Part shown: in pieces, positions 9,437-20,500 of the stretch
Position numbering within the stretch: position 1 is the stretch's first letter
Layout: the number at the start of each line of letters is the position of its first letter
Assembly: GCF_001183605.1 (NCBI RefSeq)
Contig: NZ_LFXJ01000005.1
Location: 806,001-870,000, forward strand
Source: Lysinibacillus xylanilyticus
GTDB lineage: Bacteria; Bacillota; Bacilli; Bacillales_A; Planococcaceae
Direction: 5' to 3'
DNA length: 64,000 nucleotides
Notes under the pieces: model-generated
Told to the model about the DNA's origin: nothing
What the model saw: only the letters and a program-made list of their open reading frames with translations
Database searches by the model: none
Made by a program: the position numbers and the translations under genes

Positions 9437-9517
9437 TGACGATTACCGACAGGAGTATTGACGGTTACCGACAGGAGTATTGACGGCTACCGACATGTTA
9501 ATTGTCGGTTGAAATGG
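9437..9517 (+). promoter_or_regulatory. Three and a half phased ComA-box-like operators upstream of the NRPS operon
   Basis: Boxes TGACGATTACCGACA (9437-9451), TGACGGTTACCGACA (9459-9473) and TGACGGCTACCGACA (9481-9495) begin exactly 22 bp apart, and a fourth half box TGTCGG starts at 9503, again +22. Each is a near palindrome TGxCGG-N3-CCGxCA. That resembles the ComA box TTGCGG-N4-CCGCAA of B. subtilis. A 22-bp spacing is about two helical turns, which would place bound dimers on one DNA face. The boxes lie about 400 bp before the NRPS1 start, in line with a distal activator array. Binding by the neighbouring ComA-like protein is inferred. Confidence 0.65.
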
Positions 9518-9891
9518 ATGTTATTGGGATGTTAGTATCAAATTAACTCGAGTGCAACTGTGCTATGGATGATTCTAGATAAAAAATAGAAAAATTATTT
9601 TTAATATGGCTCAACACGAAAAGCAGTTTTACTAAAGTAAATGTTACAATCCGGAACAAACATTCTAAATCAATATATTTTTTCTGCAAATGTAATTCGA
9701 GAATTTTGATGAAGAACTGGGAATTTTATAATTTTTTACTACGAATAAAAGAGTAAATGGAGAAGTATTCTTGAAGTTTTTTATTGCCGAACTAGTTAGT
9801 TTTTGAGGAAAACAGTACATTTGCAGTGTGCGAAATTTAGGGAGAAATTGTAAATGGAACACTAAATACATAATAGAGTAGAGGGATAGAA
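9518..9891 (+). other. Probable NRPS promoter and long 5' leader
   Basis: No gene is supported here. A weak -10 candidate TAGATA lies at 9576-9581, but no convincing -35 is seen, as expected for an activator-dependent promoter. An 11-bp inverted pair CTGCAAATGTA (9684-9694) and TACATTTGCAG (9816-9826) could fold the leader into a long-range stem. The ribosome site GAGGG (9881-9885) is 6 nt from the ATG at 9892. Confidence 0.4.
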
Positions 9892-12800
9892 ATGAGACTA
9901 GTTAAAAGAGATTACTATCAATTATCACACCCACAACAGAGAATATGGTATACAGATAAAATTAATACAAATTCACAACTTCATAATATAGGCGGATTGG
10001 TAAAAATGAAGGGAAAAATAGATATTAACCGTATGGAGAAAACGCTTAATATCATAGTGAAACAAAATGATGGTTTAAGATTAAGATTTACTGAGGAAAA
10101 TGGAGAACCAATACAATATGTTGAAGAATTCCATAATGAAAGCATAGATTTTTTAGATTTTAGTAAGTTTGAAATACCTAAAGAACAACATGAAAAATGG
10201 GTGAAAAGTTTGTTTGAAACCCAGTTTAATTTAGATGAAAGTAAATTGCATTATTTTGCTATATACAAATTAAGTGAAGATGAGTACGGGGTAGTAATCA
10301 AATTTCATCATGGTATATGTGATGGATGGGGAACTACTCTTGTACAAAATCAAATATGTGAAATATATAGTAGTTTAACAAATAATAATGAGATTTGTGC
10401 AGATGACTGCTATTCATATACATATTTGGATTTTATTAAGGAAGAGCAAGAGTATTTAAATTCGGATAAATTTATAAAGAACAAAAACTTCTGGAAAGAA
10501 AAGTTTAAAGACATGCCAGAAGAATTTTTATATAATTCATCGAATAGTTTAGATGGTAAAAGAGTGAGCTTTTATATTAATAGTGATTTATCAAAGAAGA
10601 TACAAAAATTTGTCAAGGATAAAAAATGTTCCTTAAATACCTTCTTTATAGCAATATTACTTATATATATAAATAAAAGTATACAAGAAAATGATTTAGT
10701 GATAGGTACACCAGTATTTAATAGGAGTAATAAGGCTCAAAAGAGCATGGTAGGCATGTTTACAAGTACAATGCCTTTTAGATTTAAATTAGATACAGAG
10801 TTAAATATAGAGGCTCTAATAAAACAGATTAATAGAGAGTTAAAGTATTGTTTTATAAATCAAAAATACCCTTATGACCTTTTGGTTAAAGATTTAGAGA
10901 TAAATAAAAATGGATATGATAGTTTATTTAAGATGTCTGTAAATTACTATAACTCTAAATTACCAAATGATATCAATAGCACAATAAAGGTTGAGTCTGA
11001 GGAATACCATTCTGGAAATCAAAGTCAATCTCTACAACTTGTTGTGCAAGAATTAGAAGATGAAAATATAAAACTGAATTTTGATTATAAAACTCTAGAA
11101 TATACAGATAATCTAATTACAACAATGTATAAATGTATGATGAATATCATTGAAAATATTTTGGAAAATGAACATTTCAAGATTAATGAAATTGAAATAG
11201 TATCAGAAGAAGAGAAAAAACAAATATTGTATGAATTTAATGATACAAATGCAGATTATCCAAGAGATAAGACAATACATGAATTATTTGAAGAGCAAGT
11301 AGAAAGAACACCTCATAATATTGCGGTAGTATTTGAAGAAAGTAAATTAACATATAGCGAATTAAATGAAAAATCAAATCAGCTAGCAAGAGTTCTAAGA
11401 GAACAGGGTGTGGGGCCAGATGTTATTGTAGGAATAATGGTAGATCGTTCTTTAGAGATGGTAGTTGGAATAATGGGGATACTTAAGGCAGGAGGAGCGT
11501 ACTTGCCTATAGATCCGGAGTATCCCGTAGAAAGAATAAGATATATGCTTGAAGATAGTAAAACTAAAGTACTTTTAACAAAGAATGCTTTATTAAAAAG
11601 CGTAGAATTTGATGGAGAGATAGTAGATTTAGAAGATGAAAAAATAAATTTAAGAGAAAGTTATAACCTTAATCATATAAATACACCACATGATTTAGCA
11701 TATATAATCTATACATCGGGGACTACAGGTAATCCTAAGGGAGTAATGATAGAACATAAAAATGTTGTACGATTAATGTTTAATAACAAAATGCAATTTG
11801 ATTTTAGAGAAACAGATGTATGGACAATGTTTCATTCGTATTGCTTTGATTTTTCGGTTTGGGAAATGTATGGTGGGTTACTTTATGGAGGAAAGCTGGT
11901 TCTTGTTCCAAAAGATAAAGCTATTGATACCGAAGAGTTTTTAAGAATTCTAAAAGAAGAAAAGGTTACAGTATTAAATCAAATTCCTACGCCTTTTTAT
12001 AGCCTTATGAATAAGGAATTAGCAATTAGTGAAAAAGAACTTAATTTAAGATATGTAATATTCGGTGGAGAAGCATTAAAACCTGAAATGTTAAGAGCTT
12101 GGATAAAGAAATATCCTAAAACAGAATTGATTAATATGTATGGAATAACGGAAACGACAGTACATGTAACATATAAAGAAATTGGCGAAGAAGAAATAAA
12201 TGGAGCGATAAGCAATATAGGGAAAGCAATACCCACTCTAAGTACTTATATAATGGGCATGAATCAAAAGCTGTTACCTATAGGTATGACTGGAGAACTC
12301 TATGTTGGTGGTGAAGGAGTTGCAAGAGGATATTTAAACAGAGAAGAACTGACAAATCAAAAATTTGTAGCAAATCCATATAAATCTGAAGAAAGAATAT
12401 ATCAAACAGGAGACCTTGCAAGATGGTTACCAGATGGAAATATGGAGTACTTGGGAAGAATAGACCATCAAGTAAAGGTAAGAGGCTTTAGAATAGAACT
12501 GGGAGAAATAGAAAATCAGTTACTAAAAAATGTGGAGATTAAAGAAGCTGTCGTAATAGATAGAGAAGACAAACTAGGAAACAAATACCTCTGTGCTTAT
12601 GTGGTAAGTGAAAAAGAAGTTAAAGAACTGAACCTAAGGGCTTATCTAATTGAAAGTTTACCCGAATATATGATTCCATCTTATTTTATAAAACTTGAAA
12701 AGATACCTTTAACTAATAATGGTAAGCTTAATAGAAGAGAGCTTCCAGAGCCAAACCTAGTTAAAGTTCTAAATGAATATGAATCACCAAAAAATGAAAT

Positions 12801-14409
12801 AGAAGAAGCCTTGGTAAAAGTGTGGATTGAAGTTTTAGGTGTGGATAAAATAGGGGTAAATGACAATTTCTTTGAACTTGGGGGAGACTCGATAAAGGCC
12901 ATACAAATTTCTTCAAAATTAAAAAATTTAGGATTAGATATTAGAGTGAAAGATATTTTAACCTTTGAATCTATTGATAAAATTGCAACTACTGCTCAGG
13001 TAATGAAAAGTAATAAAATAATAGAGGACTCTGTAATAGAAGGCACTATAATTAATACACCCATTATAGAATGGTTTTTTAATGAGAAATTCATTAAGGA
13101 GGATTCGTATAATCAATATATACAATTAGAGTTTAAGAGTAGTATGGATATTAATATGATTAGAAGATCGATAAAGGAAATGGTTTGTCATCATGATTCA
13201 TTAAGAATCAACTATGATAAAGTGGCTAAAAAGCTATTTTATAATAATGCGTGTATAAATGAAGAAAATATTGTAGAGTGTATTAACTTATTTGAATTTA
13301 GTTGTGATGAACAAATAAATAAAATGAATGAAATCAAATATAGACTTAAAAACAGTTTTAATTTGGAAAATAGCACCTTGTTTAAATTAGTTGTATTTAA
13401 TTTAAGCGAAGGAAAACAAAGCTTACTGTTCATGGCTCATCACTTAATAGTTGACGGAATTTCATGGAGAATAATAGTAGAAGATTTCCTAACTGTAATG
13501 AATCAATTAAGCAGTAATGAGGAAGTAAATCTACCTATGAAAACACATTCTTTTAAAGCTTGGGCAAATGCTCTACAAGATTATAGTAAAAAAGAATTGG
13601 GTGAAGAAAAAGCTTATTGGCAATCAATAGCTGATAAAGATTTTAACTATCCAATAGATTTTGATAAAGGAAAAGATACTGTAGAAACAGCTAATATTTT
13701 GAATATAGAATTAGATGAAGATATATTAAAAGATTTAACTAAGAAAGTAAATGATATTTATAATTTGGAGCTCAATGAAACTTTAACAATTGCATTAGTA
13801 ATAACTTTAAATGATTTAAGTAATAGAAATGAAATAGTAATTGAACTTGAAAGACATGGAAGAGAAGCTATAAATGACTATATTGATATATCTAGAACCG
13901 TAGGGTGGTTTACAAGTATGTATCCTGCATATTTTAGTGTAAATCATGAAGATATGAATAAAACAATTAAATCATTAAAAGAGCAACTTAGAAACATACC
14001 TAACAAAGGTTTTAATTATAGCATAATGAAATTTTTGAATAATGAGTTAAATGATAATGGAAATAAGCATATAAGATTAAATTACCTTGGAGAATTTGAC
14101 ACCATTTTAGATTGGGAAAAACTAAATGTTTCAAACATTAATTTTGGTTTGGATAGTCACAAATGTAATTTATTAACATCATTAATGGATATAGACGCTA
14201 TGGTTGTCAATAAGAAATTAAGTATAAACTTTACCTATAGTAGAAATAAATTTGAAGATAAAACAATCCAAAAGTTTATTGATAGGTATATATATACATT
14301 GAGATTAATTCTGGAACAATGTGAGAATACAGATCTAAAGGAATTTACTCCATCAGATTTTGATGCTGTAGGGATTTCACAGGAGGAATTAGATTCTATA
14401 TTTGATTAG
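9892..14409 (+). CDS. NRPS1: starter C-A(Thr)-PCP-E
   Basis: This 1505-residue synthetase starts the peptide. Residues about 1-440 form a condensation domain beginning SHPQQRIWYTDKI and carrying HHGICDG (about 138-144); that opening is typical of lipoinitiation (starter) C domains that attach a fatty acyl group. The adenylation domain (about 455-960) has YTSGTTGNPKG near 608. Its specificity residues, aligned by eye to GrsA, are D-F-W-N-I-G-M-V-H, the threonine code. The carrier domain has ELGGDSIKA with the phosphopantetheine Ser at 1000. Residues about 1040-1490 are an epimerization domain (AHHLIVDG near 1183, NYLGEFD near 1398), so D-Thr is passed on. The tail SDFDAVGISQEELDSIF looks like a COM donor docking helix. 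Start ATG 9892 follows GAGGG. Confidence 0.93.
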   Translation: MRLVKRDYYQLSHPQQRIWYTDKINTNSQLHNIGGLVKMKGKIDINRMEKTLNIIVKQNDGLRLRFTEENGEPIQYVEEFHNESIDFLDFSKFEIPKEQHEKWVKSLFETQFNLDESKLHYFAIYKLSEDEYGVVIKFHHGICDGWGTTLVQNQICEIYSSLTNNNEICADDCYSYTYLDFIKEEQEYLNSDKFIKNKNFWKEKFKDMPEEFLYNSSNSLDGKRVSFYINSDLSKKIQKFVKDKKCSLNTFFIAILLIYINKSIQENDLVIGTPVFNRSNKAQKSMVGMFTSTMPFRFKLDTELNIEALIKQINRELKYCFINQKYPYDLLVKDLEINKNGYDSLFKMSVNYYNSKLPNDINSTIKVESEEYHSGNQSQSLQLVVQELEDENIKLNFDYKTLEYTDNLITTMYKCMMNIIENILENEHFKINEIEIVSEEEKKQILYEFNDTNADYPRDKTIHELFEEQVERTPHNIAVVFEESKLTYSELNEKSNQLARVLREQGVGPDVIVGIMVDRSLEMVVGIMGILKAGGAYLPIDPEYPVERIRYMLEDSKTKVLLTKNALLKSVEFDGEIVDLEDEKINLRESYNLNHINTPHDLAYIIYTSGTTGNPKGVMIEHKNVVRLMFNNKMQFDFRETDVWTMFHSYCFDFSVWEMYGGLLYGGKLVLVPKDKAIDTEEFLRILKEEKVTVLNQIPTPFYSLMNKELAISEKELNLRYVIFGGEALKPEMLRAWIKKYPKTELINMYGITETTVHVTYKEIGEEEINGAISNIGKAIPTLSTYIMGMNQKLLPIGMTGELYVGGEGVARGYLNREELTNQKFVANPYKSEERIYQTGDLARWLPDGNMEYLGRIDHQVKVRGFRIELGEIENQLLKNVEIKEAVVIDREDKLGNKYLCAYVVSEKEVKELNLRAYLIESLPEYMIPSYFIKLEKIPLTNNGKLNRRELPEPNLVKVLNEYESPKNEIEEALVKVWIEVLGVDKIGVNDNFFELGGDSIKAIQISSKLKNLGLDIRVKDILTFESIDKIATTAQVMKSNKIIEDSVIEGTIINTPIIEWFFNEKFIKEDSYNQYIQLEFKSSMDINMIRRSIKEMVCHHDSLRINYDKVAKKLFYNNACINEENIVECINLFEFSCDEQINKMNEIKYRLKNSFNLENSTLFKLVVFNLSEGKQSLLFMAHHLIVDGISWRIIVEDFLTVMNQLSSNEEVNLPMKTHSFKAWANALQDYSKKELGEEKAYWQSIADKDFNYPIDFDKGKDTVETANILNIELDEDILKDLTKKVNDIYNLELNETLTIALVITLNDLSNRNEIVIELERHGREAINDYIDISRTVGWFTSMYPAYFSVNHEDMNKTIKSLKEQLRNIPNKGFNYSIMKFLNNELNDNGNKHIRLNYLGEFDTILDWEKLNVSNINFGLDSHKCNLLTSLMDIDAMVVNKKLSINFTYSRNKFEDKTIQKFIDRYIYTLRLILEQCENTDLKEFTPSDFDAVGISQEELDSIFD

Positions 14410-14422
14410 AAATTATGCTTTA

Positions 14423-14456
14423 TACTACTATGCCTAAAAAATTAGGCATAGTAGTA
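14423..14456 (+). promoter_or_regulatory. Perfect 15-bp hairpin between NRPS1 and NRPS2
   Basis: TACTACTATGCCTAA (14423-14437) pairs perfectly with TTAGGCATAGTAGTA (14442-14456) around an AAAA loop. The following bases are CCTTTAAAC, so a proper U-tract is missing. It may be a weak terminator, an RNA-processing or stability element that sets the ratio of the two synthetases. Confidence 0.6.
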
Positions 14457-14519
14457 CCTTTAAACAAAAGAAACACAAAAATTTTATCAATCACATTCAA
14501 TAATAGGAGCTAATATTAA

Positions 14520-17500
14520 ATGGAGAAATTAGATAAAAAAAATATAGAAAATATCATGGGATTAACTAGCTTACAACAAAGTATGTTATTTTCATATGTT
14601 ATGGACGAAAATAGTAGAGAATGTCACGAGCAATTAAGTTTAAGCATATCTGGAGATATTAAAATAGATTTATTAGAGCAATCATGGGATTATGTGATCA
14701 AAAACAATGAAATGTTGAGAACTGTTTTTAGATGGAAAGGCATTGATAATCCAGTACAAATTGTTAAAAAGAATCATAAAATAGCAATACAATATTTTGA
14801 TTTTACCAATGAATTAGAAAAGAACAAGGTTGTAGAAGAAATTAAGTTAATGGATTTGAGTACTAGAATTGATATTGCAAAAGAAACTTTAAGAGTTTAC
14901 TTATGTAAAATAGATAATAATAAGTATGAAATGATAATAACTAATCATCATATTATATATGATGGGTGGAGTAATGGAATAATATTAAAAGAGTTATTTG
15001 AAGCATATTCATGTTTATACCGTGGAAGTAGTCCTAAAGCGAAAATTAAGACAAAATTTAGCGATTTTGTTAATTATACAATAAATCTTAATAAGAATGA
15101 ACAAAAAGAGTATTGGGATAATTATTTTAATGAATCTGACAATGCAATTTGCTGTTTCGAAGGAAAAGTAAAAGGTGAGTACAAAGAGATTTTATATAAG
15201 CTAGACAATGAAATTTCAAATAGAATTTCTGAATTTTCCAAAAATAACAGAATATCCTTAGCATCTTTACTATATACTGCTTGGGGAGTTTTAATGCAAA
15301 AAATTAGTAACTCTCAAGAAGTTATATTTGGAACAACAGTATCAGGAAGATCAGAGAAAATTAGAGACATAGATAATATGGTTGGTTTATTTATAAATAT
15401 TATTCCAATGACGGTAAAATCAGAAGATGAAACTTTATTAATCGATTTAGTTCGAAATATTGATAAAGTTCTTAGTGGAAGAAAGGATTTTGAGAATACT
15501 CCAATAATTGATATAAAAGAATACTGTGGTTTAAAGGCTAATGAAGATCTTTTTAATTCAGTAGTTACTGTAGAAAATTATCCTTTAAATATAGGGGAAG
15601 ACAATATATTATCCATAGAAAATTTTTCTATGATTGAAAGAAATAATTATAATATAAGTTTACAAATATTAACTTTTAATGGGATTGAGTTTAAATTCGA
15701 TTTTAATAGTTTAGTGATTGAAGAGGCTATTGTTAAAAGATTTGCGGAATACTTAGAAAATATAATAAATAGTTTATTAAATAACAAAGATATAAAACTA
15801 TTAGAAGTAGAGTTGTTATCAGAAGGAGAAAAGCACCGAATATTAAATGAGTTTAATAATACAAATATGGATTATCCTAAAGATTTAACTATCCAGAAGA
15901 TGTTTGAAGAACAAGTGGAAAAAACACCTGATAACATTGCTGTAGTATTTGAAGAAAATAAACTAACTTATAGAGAGTTAAATGAGAAAGCAAATAGACT
16001 TGCAAGGACTTTAAGAGAAAAAGGTACTGTACCTGAAACTGTTGTAGCTTTAATGGTTGATCGTTCTGTAGAAATGGTAGTTGGAGTATTAGGTATAATT
16101 AAGTCTGGAGCTGCTTACATGCCTATTGATCCTAATTATCCTAAAGAAAGAATAAATTATATACTGAAAAATAGTAATGCGGATTTATTAGTAACAGAGT
16201 CAAAATTTGTAGATAGTATTGATTTGAATTGTCAAATTGTAGATATAAATAAAGAATTTGTAAATGCGAATAATGAATCTAACTTAGATATAGTAAATAA
16301 ACAAGAAGATTTATTATATGTTTTATACACATCAGGCACTACTGGGAAACCGAAAGGTGTAATGGTAACTCAAGGTAACTTAATGAATATGGCCTATAGC
16401 TGGATAAGTCATTATAATTTAGAAGAATTTAATGTTAACTTATTGCAGATGGCAAGTATTTCATTTGATGTATTTTCAGGAGATTTATGCAGGAGTTTAT
16501 TAACTGGAGGTACTATGTATATATGTCCAAGTGATATAAGGACAAATATGGAAGAGTTGTATAAAACAATTAAGGAAAACCACATTAATATATTTGAATC
16601 AACTCCAAGTTTAATCTCAATACTCATGGATTATGTGAATGAAAACAAATTACAATTAGACAGCTTGAAATTATTAATATTAGGATCAGATGATTGCTCT
16701 ATAGAAGATTATAAGAAATTAGTAAAAAAATATGGAAAAACTATGCGGATACTAAATAGTTATGGAGTAACAGAAGCTACAATAGATTCAAGTTATTACG
16801 AGGGTGAAATAGATAATATTCCAAAAACATTGGTGAATACTCCAATAGGAAAGCCAATGCATAATACTAGATTTTATATATTGAATAAAACCTACGATAT
16901 TCAACCTATAGGTGTAGTAGGTGAGCTATATATAGCGGGGGCAGGGGTATCAAGGGGCTATTATAACAGACCAGAATTAACCGCTGAGAAATTTATTGAT
17001 AACCCTTTTAAAATTGGAACCAAAATGTATAAAACAGGAGATTTAGCAAGGTGGCTACCTGATGGAAACATAGAATTTCTGGGGAGAATAGATAACCAAG
17101 TTAAAATAAGAGGTTTTAGAATAGAACTTGCAGAGATAGAAAATAGATTATTACAACATGAAAGTATCAAAGAAGTAGTAGTTCTAGCAAGAGAAATTGA
17201 AGTAAATGAAAAATATATATGTGCTTATGTGGTAAGTGACAAAAATATTAAAGACTTGAATTTAAGAAGTTATTTAAGGGGATGTTTACCAGCATATATG
17301 ATTCCATCTTACTTTGTACAGATGGGAAAAATGCCGTTAACTCCTAACGGAAAGCTTGATAGAAAAGCACTTCCAGAGCCGAACTTAGAAGAAATGACAA
17401 ATGAATATGAAGCACCGAGAAATGAAGTAGAAGAGATTTTGGCGAAAATCTGGTGTGAAGTCCTTAAAATTGATAAAGTTGGAATTAATGACAATTTTTT

Positions 17501-20500
17501 CGAAATTGGAGGACATTCTTTAAAAGCCACAGTACTAAAATCAAAAATTCATAAAGCATTTAATAAAGATATACTACTGAAAGAGTTATTTAGGCTACCG
17601 ACAATAAAAGAACTAAGTGCATTTTTAGAAGAAGCGGAAGAGAATATTTACAAAAAAATTGAAATTGTAGAAGAAAAGGAATGCTATGAAGCATCCTCAG
17701 CTCAAAAAAGAATGTATATGCTGCAGGGGCTTGAGATAGATAGTATTGCGTATAATATTCTGGGTGGACTGGATATATCAGGTGACCTGGATGTGGATAG
17801 ACTAAATGAAACATTTAAAAAGTTAATTAAGAGGCATGAAGCATTAAGGACAAGTTTTTATGCTAAAGAAGATATGATTGTACAAAAAGTCCATGCAGCA
17901 GAAGAGATAAAATTTGAAACAGAAAAAGTAGCTGTTCATAGTGAAGAAGAAATAAAAGCCAAAGCTAAGGAATTCATAAAACCATTTGACTTAGGGAAAG
18001 CTCCATTATTAAGAGTTTCTGTATTAAGTCTAGAGAAAGACAGACATATTATGCTGTTTGATATGCATCACATCATATCAGACGGGGTTTCTATGAGCAT
18101 ATTAGCCAAAGAATTTAGTGAACTGTATGCAGGGGAAGATTTAGAAGAACTTAAAGTGCAATATAAGGATTATTCAGCATGGCAATTGAAGAAAAGAGAA
18201 AGTGAAGAGTATAGAGAACAAGAAAAATATTGGCTAAATGAATTTAGTGGAGAGCTACCCGTATTAAATTTACCTACTGACTACGCAAGACAATCGCTAA
18301 AAAACTTTAGAGGAAGCAGTGTATATTTCACACTAGATAAAGATATAACTAAAAAGTTAAGAAGTGTAGCAAAGGAAACTGAAAGCACCTTGCATATGGT
18401 TTTATTAGCGAGTCTTAATATTTTATTAGCAAAATATAGTGGACAAGAGGATTTCATTGTTGGGACTCCAATAACTGGGAGAAATCATGGGGATTTAGAA
18501 AATATAATTGGGATGTTTGTAAATACTCTAGCAATAAGAACGAATGTAGATAGTCAATTAAGTTTTAAAGAGTATTTGAAAACTGTAAGGGAAAAGACAT
18601 TAAGTGCTTCTGAAAACCAAGATTATCAATTTGAAGAATTAGTTGATCAAGTAGCTGTAAATCGAGATTTAAATAGAAATCCATTATTTGATGTGATGTT
18701 TGTATTGCAAAATATGGATGAGGCTAAATTGGAGATAGAAGATTTAATCTTTAAACTCTATAAATTTAGCGTCGATGTCGAAAAGTTTGACATAACAATG
18801 ACTGCAGTTGAAAGAGATCATGAGATAAACATCGATTTGAGTTATTCAACTAGCCTGTACAAACATGAAACCATAGAAAGAATGGTAAACCATTTCTTAA
18901 ATATAGTTAAAGAAATAACTAGAAATATTGAGGTTGAACTTAAGGATATAGACTTACTAAGTGATGATGAGAAACATAAGCTCTTGGTAGAGTTTAATAA
19001 TACAGTAGCAGATTATCCAAAAGACAAGACTATACACGAGCTTTTTGAAGAACAAGTAAAAAGGACACCAAATAATATTGCTGTAGTAATTGGAGATAAA
19101 GAGTTTACTTATAAAGAACTTAATGAACGATCTAATTCCTTGGCAAGAGTCCTAAGAGAGAAAGGTGTAGGACCTGAAGTCATTGTAGGGATCATGATGA
19201 ATCGTTCTACTGAAATGATAGTGGGAATAATGGCGATTCTTAAGGCGGGTGGAGTTTACTTACCGATGGATCCAGACTATCCAAAGGATAGGATAGAATA
19301 TATGTTAAAGGATAGCCAAACCCAAATATTATTATCTACAAATGGGTTAGCGAATCGTATAGAAACGAGTGTAGAAATTATAGATTTATTGAATACCGAT
19401 TTATTTGAAGGAGATTCAAGTGATCTAAATCTAGTTAATACTCCACAGAATTTAGCGTACATTATTTATACATCTGGAACTACAGGCAATCCTAAAGGTG
19501 TAATGATTGAACATAAAAATGTAGTAAGATTACTGTTTAATCATAAAATGAAATTCGATTTTAATGAAAAAGATGTATGGACGATGTTCCATTCATACTG
19601 TTTTGATTTTTCCGTTTGGGAAATGTATGGAGCATTATTGTATGGAGGAAAGTTGGTTCTGATTCCAAAAGATTCAGCTATGGATGGAGTAGAATTTTTA
19701 AGAATTCTAAAAGAAGAAAAGGTTACAGTTTTAAATCAAATTCCTACTCCTTTTTATAGCCTCATGAATACAGAATTAACATACAGTGAAAAAGAACTGA
19801 ATTTAAGGTATGTAATATTCGGTGGAGAAGCATTAAAAACGGAAATGTTAAGAGAATGGATAAAAAAATATCCTGATACGAAATTGATTAATATGTATGG
19901 GATAACAGAAACGACTGTTCACGTAACATATAAAGAAATTGAAGAAAAAGAAATAAATGAAGGAATATGCAATATAGGAAAGCCTATACCTACATTAACT
20001 ACCTATATAATGGACGAAAATTCAAGAATTTTACCAGTGGGTGTACCTGGAGAGCTTTGTGTAGGTGGCGATGGAGTTGCAAGGGGCTATCTAAATAAGA
20101 AAGAACTGACCCAGCAAAAATTTGTAACGAATCCTTACAATTTACAGGAAAGAATATATCGGTCTGGTGACAAAGCTAGATTACTTCATAATGGAGAAAT
20201 AGAATATCTAGGCAGAATCGATTTTCAAGTTAAAATAAGAGGCTTTAGAATAGAACTTGGAGAAATTGAGAACTGCTTGTTAAAAGTAGAAGGTATAACA
20301 GAAGTAATCGTCATAGATAAAGGTGAAAATGAAAATAAGGATCTATATGCATATTATGTAGGAAAAGAAGAGTTTAGCGCAGGAGAACTCAGAGAAAAAC
20401 TTAAAAAGTCCTTACCAGACTATATGGTACCAAAATATTATATAAAGATGGAAAAAATGCCATTAACGTCTAATGGGAAAATAGATAGAAAATCCTTACC

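Noticed and set aside
9437-9517. Short regularly spaced repeats as a CRISPR array
   Set aside because: Units are 15-22 bp with no real spacers and no cas genes; 22-bp phasing upstream of a promoter fits operators better.
9665-9871. 68-residue minus-strand ORF before NRPS1
   Set aside because: Low-complexity A/T sequence in the leader region, no ribosome site, no motif.
14423-14456. Classical transcription terminator of NRPS1
   Set aside because: No T-run after the stem, and NRPS2 must be made with NRPS1; listed as a regulatory hairpin instead.
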